A DNA stretch of 52,388 nucleotides from Clostridia bacterium. Its GTDB lineage: Bacteria; Bacillota; Clostridia; Oscillospirales; Acutalibacteraceae. This document shows, piece by piece, positions 1 to 6,857 of the stretch (the first letter of the stretch is position 1; the number at the start of each line of letters is the position of its first letter). The DNA lies in NCBI GenBank assembly GCA_017613735.1, contig JAGADF010000007.1, positions 1 through 52,388 of the forward strand, written 5' to 3'. Under the pieces are notes generated by a model, which ran no database searches, had not been told where the DNA came from, and saw nothing but the letters and a program-made list of their open reading frames with translations. The translations under genes and the position numbers were made by a program.

Positions 1-547
1 AGCTCCCGCAGTCGCAACGGGCGTTAAAAGAGCCGACCCCGAAAACCACGTTGTTTTCACCTATCAGGGCGACGGCGACCTCGCTTCAATCGGTATGGCT
101 GAAACAGTCCACGCCGCTGCGAGAAACGAAAACATCACAATCATTTTCATCAACAACGCAATTTACGGTATGACGGGCGGTCAGATGGCTCCCACGTCGC
201 TTCCCGGTCAGGTCACACAGACCTCGCCTTACGGCAGAGACCCGAAGCTTTGCGGTTACCCGATTAAGGTCTGCGAAATGCTTTCCGAGCTTGAGGGCCC
301 CGAATACCTTGAAAGAGTTACGGTTAATTCGGTTCCCCATATAAGAGCTGCCAAAAAGGCTATCAAAAAGGCTTTTCAGAATCAGCTTGACGGCAAGGGA
401 TTTTCACTTATCGAGGTTGTTTCTTCCTGCCCGACAAACTGGGGTATGACGCCGAAAGCCGCTCTTCAGTGGATTGAGGACAAAATGCTTCCCTATTACC
501 CTTTAGGCGTTTATAAGGACAGAAGCGCAGATAAGGAGGCGGAATAA
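1..547 (+). CDS. 2-oxoacid:ferredoxin oxidoreductase, beta (TPP-binding) subunit, 5'-truncated
   Basis: This is the C-terminal part of the thiamine-diphosphate subunit of a 2-oxoacid:ferredoxin oxidoreductase, which decarboxylates a 2-oxoacid to its acyl-CoA while reducing ferredoxin in the cytoplasm. The reading frame is open from base 2. It shows the TPP/Mg signature GDGDLASIG, followed about 30 residues later by the conserved NNAIYGMTGGQ segment. The N-terminus lies outside the window. The gamma subunit follows after one base, so the genes are translationally linked. The substrate (2-oxoisovalerate, 2-oxoglutarate or arylpyruvate) cannot be read from sequence. The branched-chain aminotransferase downstream favours branched-chain oxoacids (VOR type), which is inference. 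Confidence 0.93.
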   Translation, partial: APAVATGVKRADPENHVVFTYQGDGDLASIGMAETVHAAARNENITIIFINNAIYGMTGGQMAPTSLPGQVTQTSPYGRDPKLCGYPIKVCEMLSELEGPEYLERVTVNSVPHIRAAKKAIKKAFQNQLDGKGFSLIEVVSSCPTNWGMTPKAALQWIEDKMLPYYPLGVYKDRSADKEAE

Positions 548-548
548 T

Positions 549-1085
549 ATGGCTGCAAAGAATTTCTTATTCTCGGGCTTCGGCGGACAGGGTATCCTTT
601 TCGCAGGCAAGTTCTTAGCTTATAAAGGACTTATTGATAATAAGCAGGTCAGCTGGCTTCCGTCATACGGTCCCGAAATGCGCGGCGGTACGGCTTCGTG
701 CTCGGTAATTGTCAGCGACGAGCCCGTAGGTTCGCCCATCGTTTCAAATCCCGATATTCTTATCGCGATGAATCTTCCCTCATTCGACCGCTATGAACAG
801 GCGGTCAAAAAGGGCGGAATAATCTTTGCGGATTCGACGCTTATTGAAAGAAAGGCGGTCCGCGACGACGTTACCGTTTACTACATTCCCGCGACAAGGC
901 TTGCGAGTGAAAACGGTATGCCCACGCTTGCAAATATGATTATTATCGGCAAGATTTTAAAAGTTCTTGACGACTTTAATGAAGAAAGCGTACGCGCGGC
1001 TCTCGGAAAGGTAATTTCGGCAAAGCACGCGGATATGCTTGAAGTAAACCTTAAAGCAATGCAGATAGGCGCAGATTTTGAATAA
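549..1085 (+). CDS. 2-oxoacid:ferredoxin oxidoreductase, gamma subunit
   Basis: This 178-aa protein is the small subunit (pyruvate/ketoisovalerate oxidoreductase catalytic domain, gamma type) that completes the complex with the TPP subunit just upstream. The family hallmark [14 protein letters not shown] occupies residues 8-21, and [16 protein letters not shown] follows at about 38-53. Length is normal for the family. It starts one base after the beta-subunit stop codon, which implies coupled translation. The complex channels electrons to ferredoxin and feeds acyl-CoA into fermentation or, run in reverse, into amino-acid synthesis. Substrate specificity is unresolved. Confidence 0.93.
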   Translation: MAAKNFLFSGFGGQGILFAGKFLAYKGLIDNKQVSWLPSYGPEMRGGTASCSVIVSDEPVGSPIVSNPDILIAMNLPSFDRYEQAVKKGGIIFADSTLIERKAVRDDVTVYYIPATRLASENGMPTLANMIIIGKILKVLDDFNEESVRAALGKVISAKHADMLEVNLKAMQIGADFE

Positions 1086-1098
1086 GGAGTAGTGTATT

Positions 1099-2163
1099 AT
1101 GGAAATCAAATTTGTTAAAGCAGAAACTCTTAAGGCAAAGCCCGACCCGTCAACTCTCGGTTTCGGTAAAATCTTTACCGACTATATGTTTATGATGGAC
1201 TGGAATAAGGAAACGGGCTGGCAGAATGCGAGAATAGTTCCCTTTGAGAACCTTTCGATTCATCCCGCTTCAACCGTTCTTCACTACGGCTCCGAGATTT
1301 TTGAAGGTCTTAAGGCTTACAGAAGAGCCGACGGCAAAGTTCAGCTTTTCAGACCTATTGAAAACATCCGCAGAATGAATAATTCCGCCGAGCGTCTTTG
1401 CCTGCCTCAGATTCCGGAGGATATGGCTCTTGAGATTTATACAAAATTCGTTGACTGCGAAAAGGACTGGACGCCTTCTCAGGAGGGCACGTCGCTCTAT
1501 CTTCGTCCGTTTATGTTCGGTAACGACGAATCCTTAGGCGTTCACGCAGTTCACAATGCAACATTCATTATTATCGCTTCGCCCGTAGGTTCTTACTATA
1601 AAGAGGGTATTAATCCCGTAAGAATTATGATAGAGGACGAGGACGTCAGAGCAGTCCGCGGCGGCACGGGTTACACAAAGTGCGGCGGTAACTACGCGGC
1701 TTCAAACCGCGCCGGCGAAAGAGCCGAGCAGAAGGGTTATTCCCAGGTTCTCTGGCTTGACGGCGTTGAGAGAAAGTACATTGAAGAAGTCGGCGCTATG
1801 AACGTAATGTTCAAGATTAACGGCGAAATCGTAACTCCGAAGCTCACAGGCTCAATCCTTCCCGGTATCACAAGGAAGAGCTGCCTTGAAGTTCTTCGCA
1901 GCGAGGGCTACAACGTAAGCGAAAGACTTTTAAGCGTTGACGAGCTGACACAGGCTATGACCGACGGCACTCTTGAAGAGGCGTGGGGCTGCGGTACGGC
2001 TGCAGTTGTTTCGCCCATCGGCGAGCTTTGCTACAAAGAGCATAAGTATATTGTCAACAACGGCAAAATCGGCCCCGTTACCCAGCACCTTTACGATACT
2101 CTTACCGGTATTCAGTGGGGTAAGATTGAGGACAAATTCGGCTGGACACTTGAAATCGGCTGA
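1099..2163 (+). CDS. ilvE: branched-chain-amino-acid aminotransferase
   Basis: A PLP-dependent class IV aminotransferase of 354 aa, the usual size of the longer (BCAT II-like) group. It interconverts leucine, isoleucine and valine with their 2-oxoacids using 2-oxoglutarate/glutamate. The Schiff-base lysine is K194 in TKCGGNYAAS. Upstream, HYGSEIFEGLKAYR and the RPxxNxxR segment match the family. It lies 13 bases behind the oxidoreductase gamma subunit with an AAGGAG ribosome site, and a strong hairpin ends the unit. The pairing suggests a route from branched-chain amino acids to branched acyl-CoA, or the reverse, which is inference from context. Confidence 0.95.
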   Translation: MEIKFVKAETLKAKPDPSTLGFGKIFTDYMFMMDWNKETGWQNARIVPFENLSIHPASTVLHYGSEIFEGLKAYRRADGKVQLFRPIENIRRMNNSAERLCLPQIPEDMALEIYTKFVDCEKDWTPSQEGTSLYLRPFMFGNDESLGVHAVHNATFIIIASPVGSYYKEGINPVRIMIEDEDVRAVRGGTGYTKCGGNYAASNRAGERAEQKGYSQVLWLDGVERKYIEEVGAMNVMFKINGEIVTPKLTGSILPGITRKSCLEVLRSEGYNVSERLLSVDELTQAMTDGTLEEAWGCGTAAVVSPIGELCYKEHKYIVNNGKIGPVTQHLYDTLTGIQWGKIEDKFGWTLEIG

Positions 2164-2182
2164 TTGAATATTAACAAATAAA

Positions 2183-2218
2183 AGCACCGCCCCCGAGCAT
2201 TCGCTCGGGGGCGGTGCT
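2183..2218 (+). terminator. strong hairpin after ilvE
   Basis: A perfect 16-bp GC-rich stem (2183-2198 with 2203-2218) closes a 4-base loop ATTC 19 bases after the ilvE stop codon. There is no T-run on the plus side, because the sequence continues directly into the 99-bp inverted-repeat element. Termination could be weak or depend on the element. Read on the minus strand the stem is followed by TTTATTTG, which is a slightly better tail. Confidence 0.7.
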
Positions 2219-2316
2219 GTGTAGGGGTTGGCGTCCTCGACAACCCGTTGCCCGTTTGCACGGGCAATTGCCTCTCTAAGAGGCAACGGGACGTCCGAGA
2301 GGCCATCCCCTACACA
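2218..2316. repeat. 99-bp imperfect inverted-repeat intergenic element with two inner hairpins
   Basis: The ends are perfect 10-bp inverted repeats (TGTGTAGGGG at 2218-2227, CCCCTACACA at 2307-2316). Imperfect pairing continues inward for about 35 bases per side. Inside sit two small hairpins: TGCCCG/CGGGCA at about 2248-2265, and TTGCCTC/GAGGCAA at about 2267-2285. The result is a cruciform-like fold. Intergenic GTAGGGG-bounded elements of this kind are known as dispersed repeats in Oscillospirales genomes. Only one copy is visible here, so repeat status is inferred. It could be a MITE-like or REP-like element or a structured RNA. Confidence 0.6.
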
Positions 2317-2319
2317 ATG

Positions 2320-2370
2320 GACGAGCACTGCTCGTCTGAAAAAAGCAGGGGCTTTCGCCCCCGCCTTTAC
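2320..2370. other. two further hairpins after the inverted-repeat element
   Basis: A 7-bp stem GACGAGC/GCTCGTC with loop ACT lies at 2320-2336. Next comes a near-perfect 8-bp GC-rich stem, GCAGGGGC/GCCCCCGC with loop TTTC, at about 2346-2365. The latter is preceded by six A residues and followed by only CTTTAC. It could serve as a terminator for the minus-strand genes at 2447-3463, for which the upstream A-run would read as a T-run. The rest of 2371-2446 is AT-rich with nothing recognisable. Confidence 0.45.
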
Positions 2371-2446
2371 AAACAGCACAACATAAAAAAGAAAGTTTTA
2401 GGATTATATTAAGTTTTATGGATTATGTTGTACTGATGAAAGCATA

Positions 2447-2827
2447 TTAAAAATAATAGGTGTTTCCTTTATAAGCAATCATAGAGACAATATTATAGAT
2501 AATTCCAATAACACCTACAGCTATTGCAATAATAATGCCTATCGTATTAAGCTTCTTAACCTTTTTCACTTCTTCGTCATTTGTATCTAAAAAAGCACTT
2601 CCAGCTTTCACTTTTCCTATTATTCCAAATATTAACCCTATCATTGGTAAAAAGAATCCAAGAATGATAGATATGATTCCAAAAGTTTTAGCTTTTGATA
2701 TGCTATCATTTTTCATTACGTCATCTGATATCTGTCCAGATGGAGCATAGTTTTCTGTTTCGCATCCGCAAAAAGGACATATTATAGCATTGTTGTCAAT
2801 TTCATTTCCGCATTTTGAACAAAACAT
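2447..2827 (-). CDS. zinc-ribbon membrane protein (paralogue 1)
   Basis: A 126-aa protein whose first 23 residues form a zinc ribbon, MFCSKCGNEID then CPFCGC (four paired cysteines). A hydrophilic linker follows, then two hydrophobic segments at about 55-75 and 95-120. The frame is open upstream, but ATG at 2827 has a good AGGAG site and places the zinc ribbon at the very N-terminus, as in the neighbouring paralogue. The N-terminal CxxCG...CPxCG ribbon plus C-terminal DUF4190-like two-helix layout is common in Firmicutes proteins of unknown role. The gene is AT-rich, unlike its flanks. No function can be assigned. Confidence 0.75.
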   Translation of the reverse strand: MFCSKCGNEIDNNAIICPFCGCETENYAPSGQISDDVMKNDSISKAKTFGIISIILGFFLPMIGLIFGIIGKVKAGSAFLDTNDEEVKKVKKLNTIGIIIAIAVGVIGIIYNIVSMIAYKGNTYYF

Positions 2828-2846
2828 ATTTTTTTCTCCTTTAACG

Positions 2847-3233
2847 CTATGAATTTGCAATCATAAAAATAGTTACGATTATAACTGGAATAACGACAAT
2901 AACAAAGCCAACAACCGATATTATTATTCCTGCTGTCATCTTTGATTTGCTTTTGTCAATAGCGTATTTGCCGCTATTTGTTTTAATCATTGATTTGCTA
3001 GAGGATATTTTTGAAAAACCTACTATTGCCAAGATTATGCTGACAATTGGAATTATAAAAGCAAAAATCAATGAAAGTGTCCCTAAATTACTAATGCTTG
3101 AAACAAGATTTTGCTCTTGAAGTTCTGCCATTGTATCATTTTGCCTGAAATCTCTGTAACTTGTTGCACAACCGCAATTTGGGCACATAACGGCATTGTT
3201 GTCAATCTCTTTACCACACTTTGTACAGAACAT
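2847..3233 (-). CDS. zinc-ribbon membrane protein (paralogue 2)
   Basis: A 128-aa protein with the same plan as the gene 19 bases downstream: an N-terminal zinc ribbon (MFCTKCGKEID ... CPNCGC), a polar linker, then two hydrophobic segments at about 48-70 and 100-126. The two ribbons are nearly identical while the membrane parts differ more, so this is an old tandem duplication. An AGGGAG site precedes the start. It is expressed from the promoter at 3507-3535 together with the 72-aa gene. The role is unknown; the ribbon may bind protein or nucleic acid at the membrane. Confidence 0.75.
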   Translation of the reverse strand: MFCTKCGKEIDNNAVMCPNCGCATSYRDFRQNDTMAELQEQNLVSSISNLGTLSLIFAFIIPIVSIILAIVGFSKISSSKSMIKTNSGKYAIDKSKSKMTAGIIISVVGFVIVVIPVIIVTIFMIANS

Positions 3234-3244
3234 ATGACTCTCCC

Positions 3245-3463
3245 TTATTTAGATGTTTTAAAAAACACTTTTTTCTCTTGAACAGTAATAGAGTAACCTT
3301 TTTCTTTGCAAACCCTTGAAAGAGCAGACCTTTTAATTAAATAATCAGTTCCTTTAGGCAAAGGAATACCTGTTAACTTTTCATACTGTGCATCTGTTAG
3401 TGCAAAATCATTTCCTTTTTCAAAATACGAGTCTAATTTATTAAGTTTCGGATGTTTTCCCAT
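3245..3463 (-). CDS. 72-aa hypothetical protein
   Basis: A small soluble basic protein, not recognised. It begins MGKHPKLNKLDSYFEKG and has a DAQYEKLTGIPLPKG segment, an arrangement that could fold as a short helical/winged domain. A clear AAGGAG site lies before the ATG. It is the first gene of the minus-strand AT-rich unit, with a consensus promoter 45 bases upstream. Position, strong ribosome site and codon bias shared with its two downstream neighbours support a real gene. It faces a Cro/CI-type regulator and may be controlled by it. Confidence 0.65.
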   Translation of the reverse strand: MGKHPKLNKLDSYFEKGNDFALTDAQYEKLTGIPLPKGTDYLIKRSALSRVCKEKGYSITVQEKKVFFKTSK

Positions 3464-3481
3464 ATTATCACTCCTTAATTA

Positions 3482-3503
3482 TTTGTCGAAATATACCGAC
3501 AAA
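3482..3503. promoter_or_regulatory. dyad at the start of the minus-strand transcript
   Basis: Perfect 7-bp arms TTTGTCG (3482-3488) and CGACAAA (3497-3503) flank 8 bases. It lies just downstream of the minus-strand -10 box, so it covers the predicted start of the 72-aa/zinc-ribbon transcript. It could be an operator or a 5' hairpin. It has a different sequence from the AGTAT-type dyads next to it. Confidence 0.45.
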
Positions 3504-3506
3504 AAA

Positions 3507-3535
3507 ATTATACTCAAAATATTGAGTATTGTCAA
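3507..3535 (-). promoter_or_regulatory. consensus sigma-A promoter for the 72-aa/zinc-ribbon unit
   Basis: On the minus strand a perfect -35 TTGACA (3530-3535) and perfect -10 TATAAT (3507-3512) are separated by 17 bases. Both boxes match the consensus exactly. Such a strong promoter covered by dyads usually means a repressor holds it off, which is inference. Confidence 0.8.
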
Positions 3536-3559
3536 TACTTTAAGTATGATATGATACTT
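3511..3559. promoter_or_regulatory. cluster of overlapping AGTAT/ATACT dyads (candidate operator array)
   Basis: Four interlocking inverted repeats share the half-site AGTAT. They are TACTCAA/TTGAGTA (3511-3528), AGTATTG-T-CAATACT (3525-3539), ATACTT-T-AAGTAT (3535-3547), and AAGTAT/ATACTT with 6 bases between (3542-3559). Together they overlap the -35 and -10 boxes of both divergent promoters. The obvious candidate binder is the small Cro/CI-type protein encoded at 3572, which would then control itself and the zinc-ribbon genes. Confidence 0.6.
3522..3550 (+). promoter_or_regulatory. promoter of the small HTH regulator
   Basis: -35 TTGAGT (3522-3527), 17 bases, -10 TATGAT (3545-3550). It overlaps the opposing promoter almost completely, so the two polymerases should exclude each other. 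The predicted start near 3557 leaves a leader of only about 15 bases before the ATG. Confidence 0.6.
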
Positions 3560-3571
3560 TTGGTGATGAAA

Positions 3572-3772
3572 ATGATTAGTTATGAGCCGTTTTATGAAAC
3601 CCTTCTGAAAAAGGGAATCACGGAATACAACCTGATTTTCAAGCAGGGCTTTTCGGCAAACACTCTTTACCGCATAAAAAAGGGCGAAGCGATGAGCACA
3701 AAAACACTTGACGCTTTGTGCTATGCGCTCGACTGTGACATCACCGATATAATAAAGTTTATAAAAGAATAA
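3572..3772 (+). CDS. small Cro/CI-type helix-turn-helix regulator
   Basis: A 66-aa DNA-binding protein of the short XRE/YozG-like type. The helix-turn-helix runs through LIFKQGFSANTLYRIKKGEAMS and continues into TLDALCYALDCDITDIIKFI, the usual fourth and fifth helices. The frame is open from 3551, but family members start at MISYEP, so ATG 3572 (or 3566) fits better. Both lack a strong ribosome site, so the message may be near-leaderless. It is transcribed divergently from the zinc-ribbon genes across a dyad-rich region it probably binds. Its base composition is closer to the core genome than that of the genes it faces. Confidence 0.8.
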   Translation: MISYEPFYETLLKKGITEYNLIFKQGFSANTLYRIKKGEAMSTKTLDALCYALDCDITDIIKFIKE

Positions 3773-3815
3773 AACCGAGCGGATTTTAAGAATAACTGCT
3801 CGGTTTTATTTTTTT
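3771..3815 (+). terminator. terminator of the HTH gene
   Basis: A 10-bp stem AAAACCGAGC (3771-3780) pairs with GCTCGGTTTT (3798-3807), followed by a long T-rich tract. The stem starts inside the stop codon of the regulator. Confidence 0.8.
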
Positions 3816-3835
3816 ATTTTTTTTTATTTTCATTC

Positions 3836-3864
3836 TTGAAATCAATATATAGTTGTGTTAAAAT
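3836..3864 (+). promoter_or_regulatory. promoter of the DUF1846 gene
   Basis: -35 TTGAAA (3836-3841), 17 bases, -10 TAAAAT (3859-3864). It lies directly after the T-tract of the upstream terminator. Confidence 0.65.
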
Positions 3865-3903
3865 AAATGAGTTATATATTTTGTGTGAAGTGGAGAAGGA
3901 AAA

Positions 3904-5391
3904 ATGTTTAAACTCGGCTTTGACAACGATAAATATCTTAAAATGCAGTCCGAGCATATCAAGGAGAGAATCCAGAAATTCGGCGGTAAGCTCTACCTTG
4001 AATTCGGCGGCAAGCTCTTTGACGATTATCATGCTTCGAGAGTTCTTCCCGGTTTTAAGCCCGACAGTAAGATTAAAATGTTACTTCAGCTTAAGGACCA
4101 GGCGGAAATCGTTATCGTCATAAATGCCGCTGATATCGAAAAGAACAAGGTCAGAGGCGACCTGGGTATCACCTATGACCTTGACGTGCTTCGTCTTATT
4201 GACGCATTCACCGATTTCGGTCTTTATGTCGGCAGCGTTGTGCTTACAAGATTTGAAAACCAGACAGCTGCCGTTGAGTTTCAGAAAAAGCTTGAAAACC
4301 TCGGCATAAAGGTTTACAGACATTATCCCATTGACGGCTATCCCTCAAACATTCCCCATATCGTAAGCGACGAGGGCTACGGCAAAAACGATTATATTGA
4401 AACCGAACGCTCGCTGGTAGTTATTACTGCTCCCGGTCCCGGAAGCGGTAAGATGGCTACTGCCCTTTCTCAGCTTTATCACGAAAACAAAAGGGGCGTA
4501 AAGGCAGGCTATGCTAAGTTCGAGACCTTCCCGATATGGAATATTCCGCTTAAGCACCCCGTAAATCTCGCTTACGAGGCGGCGACCGCCGACCTTAACG
4601 ACGTCAATATGATAGACCCGTTCCACCTTGAGGCGTACGGAGTTACAACCGTAAATTACAACAGGGACGTTGAAATCTTCCCCGTTCTTAACGCTATGTT
4701 TGAAAAGATTTACGGCTCTTCGCCCTATAAATCGCCTACGGATATGGGTGTTAATATGGCGGGCAACTGCATTTTTGACGACGAGGCGGTTTCTTACGCC
4801 GCTAAGCAGGAAATAATAAGAAGATATTACACGGCTCTTTGTTCAGTCAGCCGCGGCGAGCCCCATGCTTCGGACGAAGCGCATAAAATTGAAATGCTTA
4901 TGCAGCAGGCGGGTATTACAATTGACGACAGACCCGTTGTCAAGGCGGCTCTTAAAAAGGAAGAGGAAACGGGCGCGCCCGCTACGGCGATTGAGCTTCC
5001 CGACGGAACTGTCCTTACGGGTAAAACCTCTAACCTTCTCGGCTCCGCTTCGGCAATGCTTATAAACGCTCTGAAACACCTTGCGAGAATAAGCGACGAC
5101 ATTATGCTTATTTCTCCCGTCGTTATCGAGCCGATTCAGAATATGAAGGTCGACCACCTGAGAAACAAGAATCCGCTTCTTCATACCGACGAGGTGTTAA
5201 TCGCGCTTTCTATCTGCGCGGCGACAAATCCGACGGTTCAGCTCGCGTTAAGCGAATTGAGAAAGCTCAAGGGCAGCGAGGTTCATTCCTCCGTTCTTTT
5301 GTCTGAGGTTGATATCAACACGTTCAAGTGCCTCGGCATTAACGTAACGTGCGAACCCAAGCACGAAAACAACCGTCTTTATCATAAGTGA
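3904..5391 (+). CDS. DUF1846 family protein
   Basis: A 495-aa cytoplasmic protein of the DUF1846 family, normal length for it. Members are widespread in Firmicutes, and their cellular function has not been settled. The whole-length match includes the start MFKLGFDNDKYLKMQSEHI and the VRGDLGITYDLD segment. A P-loop-like stretch, TAPGPGSGKM, at residues 175-184 suggests nucleotide or phosphate binding. HRYYPIDGYPSNIPHIVS-like text before it is also family-typical. A GGAGAAGG site precedes the ATG. It is a single-gene unit with its own promoter. Confidence 0.9.
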   Translation: MFKLGFDNDKYLKMQSEHIKERIQKFGGKLYLEFGGKLFDDYHASRVLPGFKPDSKIKMLLQLKDQAEIVIVINAADIEKNKVRGDLGITYDLDVLRLIDAFTDFGLYVGSVVLTRFENQTAAVEFQKKLENLGIKVYRHYPIDGYPSNIPHIVSDEGYGKNDYIETERSLVVITAPGPGSGKMATALSQLYHENKRGVKAGYAKFETFPIWNIPLKHPVNLAYEAATADLNDVNMIDPFHLEAYGVTTVNYNRDVEIFPVLNAMFEKIYGSSPYKSPTDMGVNMAGNCIFDDEAVSYAAKQEIIRRYYTALCSVSRGEPHASDEAHKIEMLMQQAGITIDDRPVVKAALKKEEETGAPATAIELPDGTVLTGKTSNLLGSASAMLINALKHLARISDDIMLISPVVIEPIQNMKVDHLRNKNPLLHTDEVLIALSICAATNPTVQLALSELRKLKGSEVHSSVLLSEVDINTFKCLGINVTCEPKHENNRLYHK

Positions 5392-5406
5392 TTTAAAAAT
5401 ATTTAA

Positions 5407-5432
5407 AAATTGCTTTTAATTAAGGGCAATTT
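5407..5432 (+). terminator. weak hairpin after the DUF1846 gene
   Basis: 7-bp arms AAATTGC (5407-5413) and GCAATTT (5426-5432) with an AT-rich interior that can extend the pairing. No T-run follows, so termination would be inefficient. Confidence 0.35.
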
Positions 5433-5433
5433 G

Positions 5434-5454
5434 TGATATACTAACATAGTTAGT
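5434..5454 (+). promoter_or_regulatory. extended -10 promoter of murA with an overlapping dyad
   Basis: TG at 5434-5435 and TATACT at 5437-5442 form an extended -10; no good -35 is visible. A perfect dyad ACTAAC-ATA-GTTAGT (5440-5454) covers the 3' half of the -10 box and the expected transcription start. That placement would suit a repressor. Confidence 0.5.
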
Positions 5455-5500
5455 GTAAATCCTGATTCGGAGATTAAACTAAAAGGAAGGGAGCATCGCA

Positions 5501-6796
5501 GTGGAAAAGTTTGTTATCGAAGGCGGGCACAGACTCACCGGCGAAGTAACAATCAGCGGCGCAAAGAATGCGGTAGTTGCAATTCTGCCCGCAGTTCTGT
5601 TATCGGACGATGTTTGCCGCATTGAAAATATACCTAACATCAGCGATGTTACGACGATGATAAAAATCCTGCACGGCATGGGTGCGAAAATCCGTATGAT
5701 TAACCCGACGACGGTTGAAATCGACCCGCGTCCCGTTAATTCCCATATTGTCGAGCACGATTTAACCCGTAAAATGCGCGCGTCATATTACCTTATCGGC
5801 GCACTTCTTGGCCGCTATTCGAAGGCTTGTGTCGCAATGCCCGGCGGATGCGATTTCGGGGTAAGACCTATTGACCAGCATATAAGAGGCTTCGAGGCTC
5901 TCGGCGCTCAGGTCACTATGGAAAAGAACGCTATGGTCGACGTAAAAGCCGAAATGCTTCTGGGCGCGTCGATTTATATGGACGTCGTCACCGTCGGCGC
6001 GACTATAAATATTATGCTTGCCGCCGTCAAGGCGAGAGGACTTACGGTCATTGAAAACGCCGCCAAGGAACCGCATATAGTTGACCTCGCGAACTTCCTT
6101 AACACCATGGGCGCGGACATCCGCGGCGCAGGTACCGACGTTATTAAAATCCGCGGCGTAGAGCATCTTCACGGCTGCACATATTCAATAATTCCCGACC
6201 AGATTGAAGCGGGTACGTTTATGGTTGCCGCCGCAGCCTGCGGAGGAAGAGTTCATATTAAGAATATTATTCCGAAGCACCTTGAATCCATTACCGCAAA
6301 GCTTGAAGAATGCGGCGTTTCAATTATCGAGGACGAGGACGGCGAGGGACTTGTCGTTTCGTCAAACGCTAACCTTGTTCGCTGTAACGTAAAAACTATG
6401 CCGCATCCCGGTTTCCCGACCGATATGCAGCCGCAGATGACGGTTCTTCTTTCGGTTGCCGAGGGCACTTCGGTTGTTTCCGAAAGCGTTTGGGACAACA
6501 GATTTAAATATGTTGACCAGCTGACAAGAATGGGCGCTCTTATTCACGTCGACGGTAAGGTTGCGGTTGTTGAGGGCGTCAAGCAGCTTCAGGGCGCGCC
6601 CGTAAGAGCCGATGACCTCAGAGCAGGCGCGGCTATGATTATAGCGGGGCTTATAGCTTCGGGTACTACCGAGATTGAAAATATTGAGTATATCGACAGA
6701 GGTTACGATAATATTGTCGGCAAGCTTACGTCGCTTGGCGCAAAGATTGACAGAGTTAACTTCCCAGACGGGAACGCGGTTGTCAAGGTAGGCTGA
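5501..6796 (+). CDS. murA: UDP-N-acetylglucosamine 1-carboxyvinyltransferase
   Basis: MurA transfers enolpyruvate from PEP to UDP-GlcNAc, the first committed step of peptidoglycan synthesis, in the cytoplasm. The 431-aa length is typical for the two-domain inside-out barrel. Visible signatures are SGAKNA with the catalytic lysine K22, and the loop GGCDFGVRPIDQH with the PEP-binding cysteine C117. Because this cysteine is present, fosfomycin sensitivity is expected from family knowledge. The start is GTG behind an AAGGAAGGGAG site. It is flanked by its own promoter and a clear terminator. Confidence 0.96.
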   Translation: MEKFVIEGGHRLTGEVTISGAKNAVVAILPAVLLSDDVCRIENIPNISDVTTMIKILHGMGAKIRMINPTTVEIDPRPVNSHIVEHDLTRKMRASYYLIGALLGRYSKACVAMPGGCDFGVRPIDQHIRGFEALGAQVTMEKNAMVDVKAEMLLGASIYMDVVTVGATINIMLAAVKARGLTVIENAAKEPHIVDLANFLNTMGADIRGAGTDVIKIRGVEHLHGCTYSIIPDQIEAGTFMVAAAACGGRVHIKNIIPKHLESITAKLEECGVSIIEDEDGEGLVVSSNANLVRCNVKTMPHPGFPTDMQPQMTVLLSVAEGTSVVSESVWDNRFKYVDQLTRMGALIHVDGKVAVVEGVKQLQGAPVRADDLRAGAAMIIAGLIASGTTEIENIEYIDRGYDNIVGKLTSLGAKIDRVNFPDGNAVVKVG

Positions 6797-6807
6797 GAAT
6801 AAAAATT

Positions 6808-6838
6808 AAAAAGCCGCTTTCAAAAAGCGGCTTTTTTG
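6808..6838 (+). terminator. rho-independent terminator of murA
   Basis: A 13-bp stem (6808-6820 with 6824-6836), core AAGCCGCTT/AAGCGGCTT and loop CAA, ends in six T residues. The following gene starts 20 bases later, so the walJ promoter must lie within or read through this region. Confidence 0.9.
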
Positions 6839-6857
6839 ATAGAAAAAGAGGTAAATT

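Noticed and set aside
2218-2316. tRNA or riboswitch in the cloverleaf-like element
   Set aside because: No acceptor/CCA end, no T-loop or D-loop consensus, and no downstream gene in the right orientation.
1930-2379. Minus-strand frame covering the ilvE end and the inverted-repeat element
   Set aside because: It crosses a terminator stem and the repeat element, lacks a ribosome site and resembles no protein.
3572-3772. Toxin-antitoxin pair with the opposing 72-aa gene
   Set aside because: The genes are divergent, not in one operon, and the 72-aa protein does not resemble a known toxin; there is not enough evidence to name it so.
4345-4626. Small minus-strand frames across the DUF1846 gene and many other core genes
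   Set aside because: All are antisense or out-of-frame shadows of well-supported genes.
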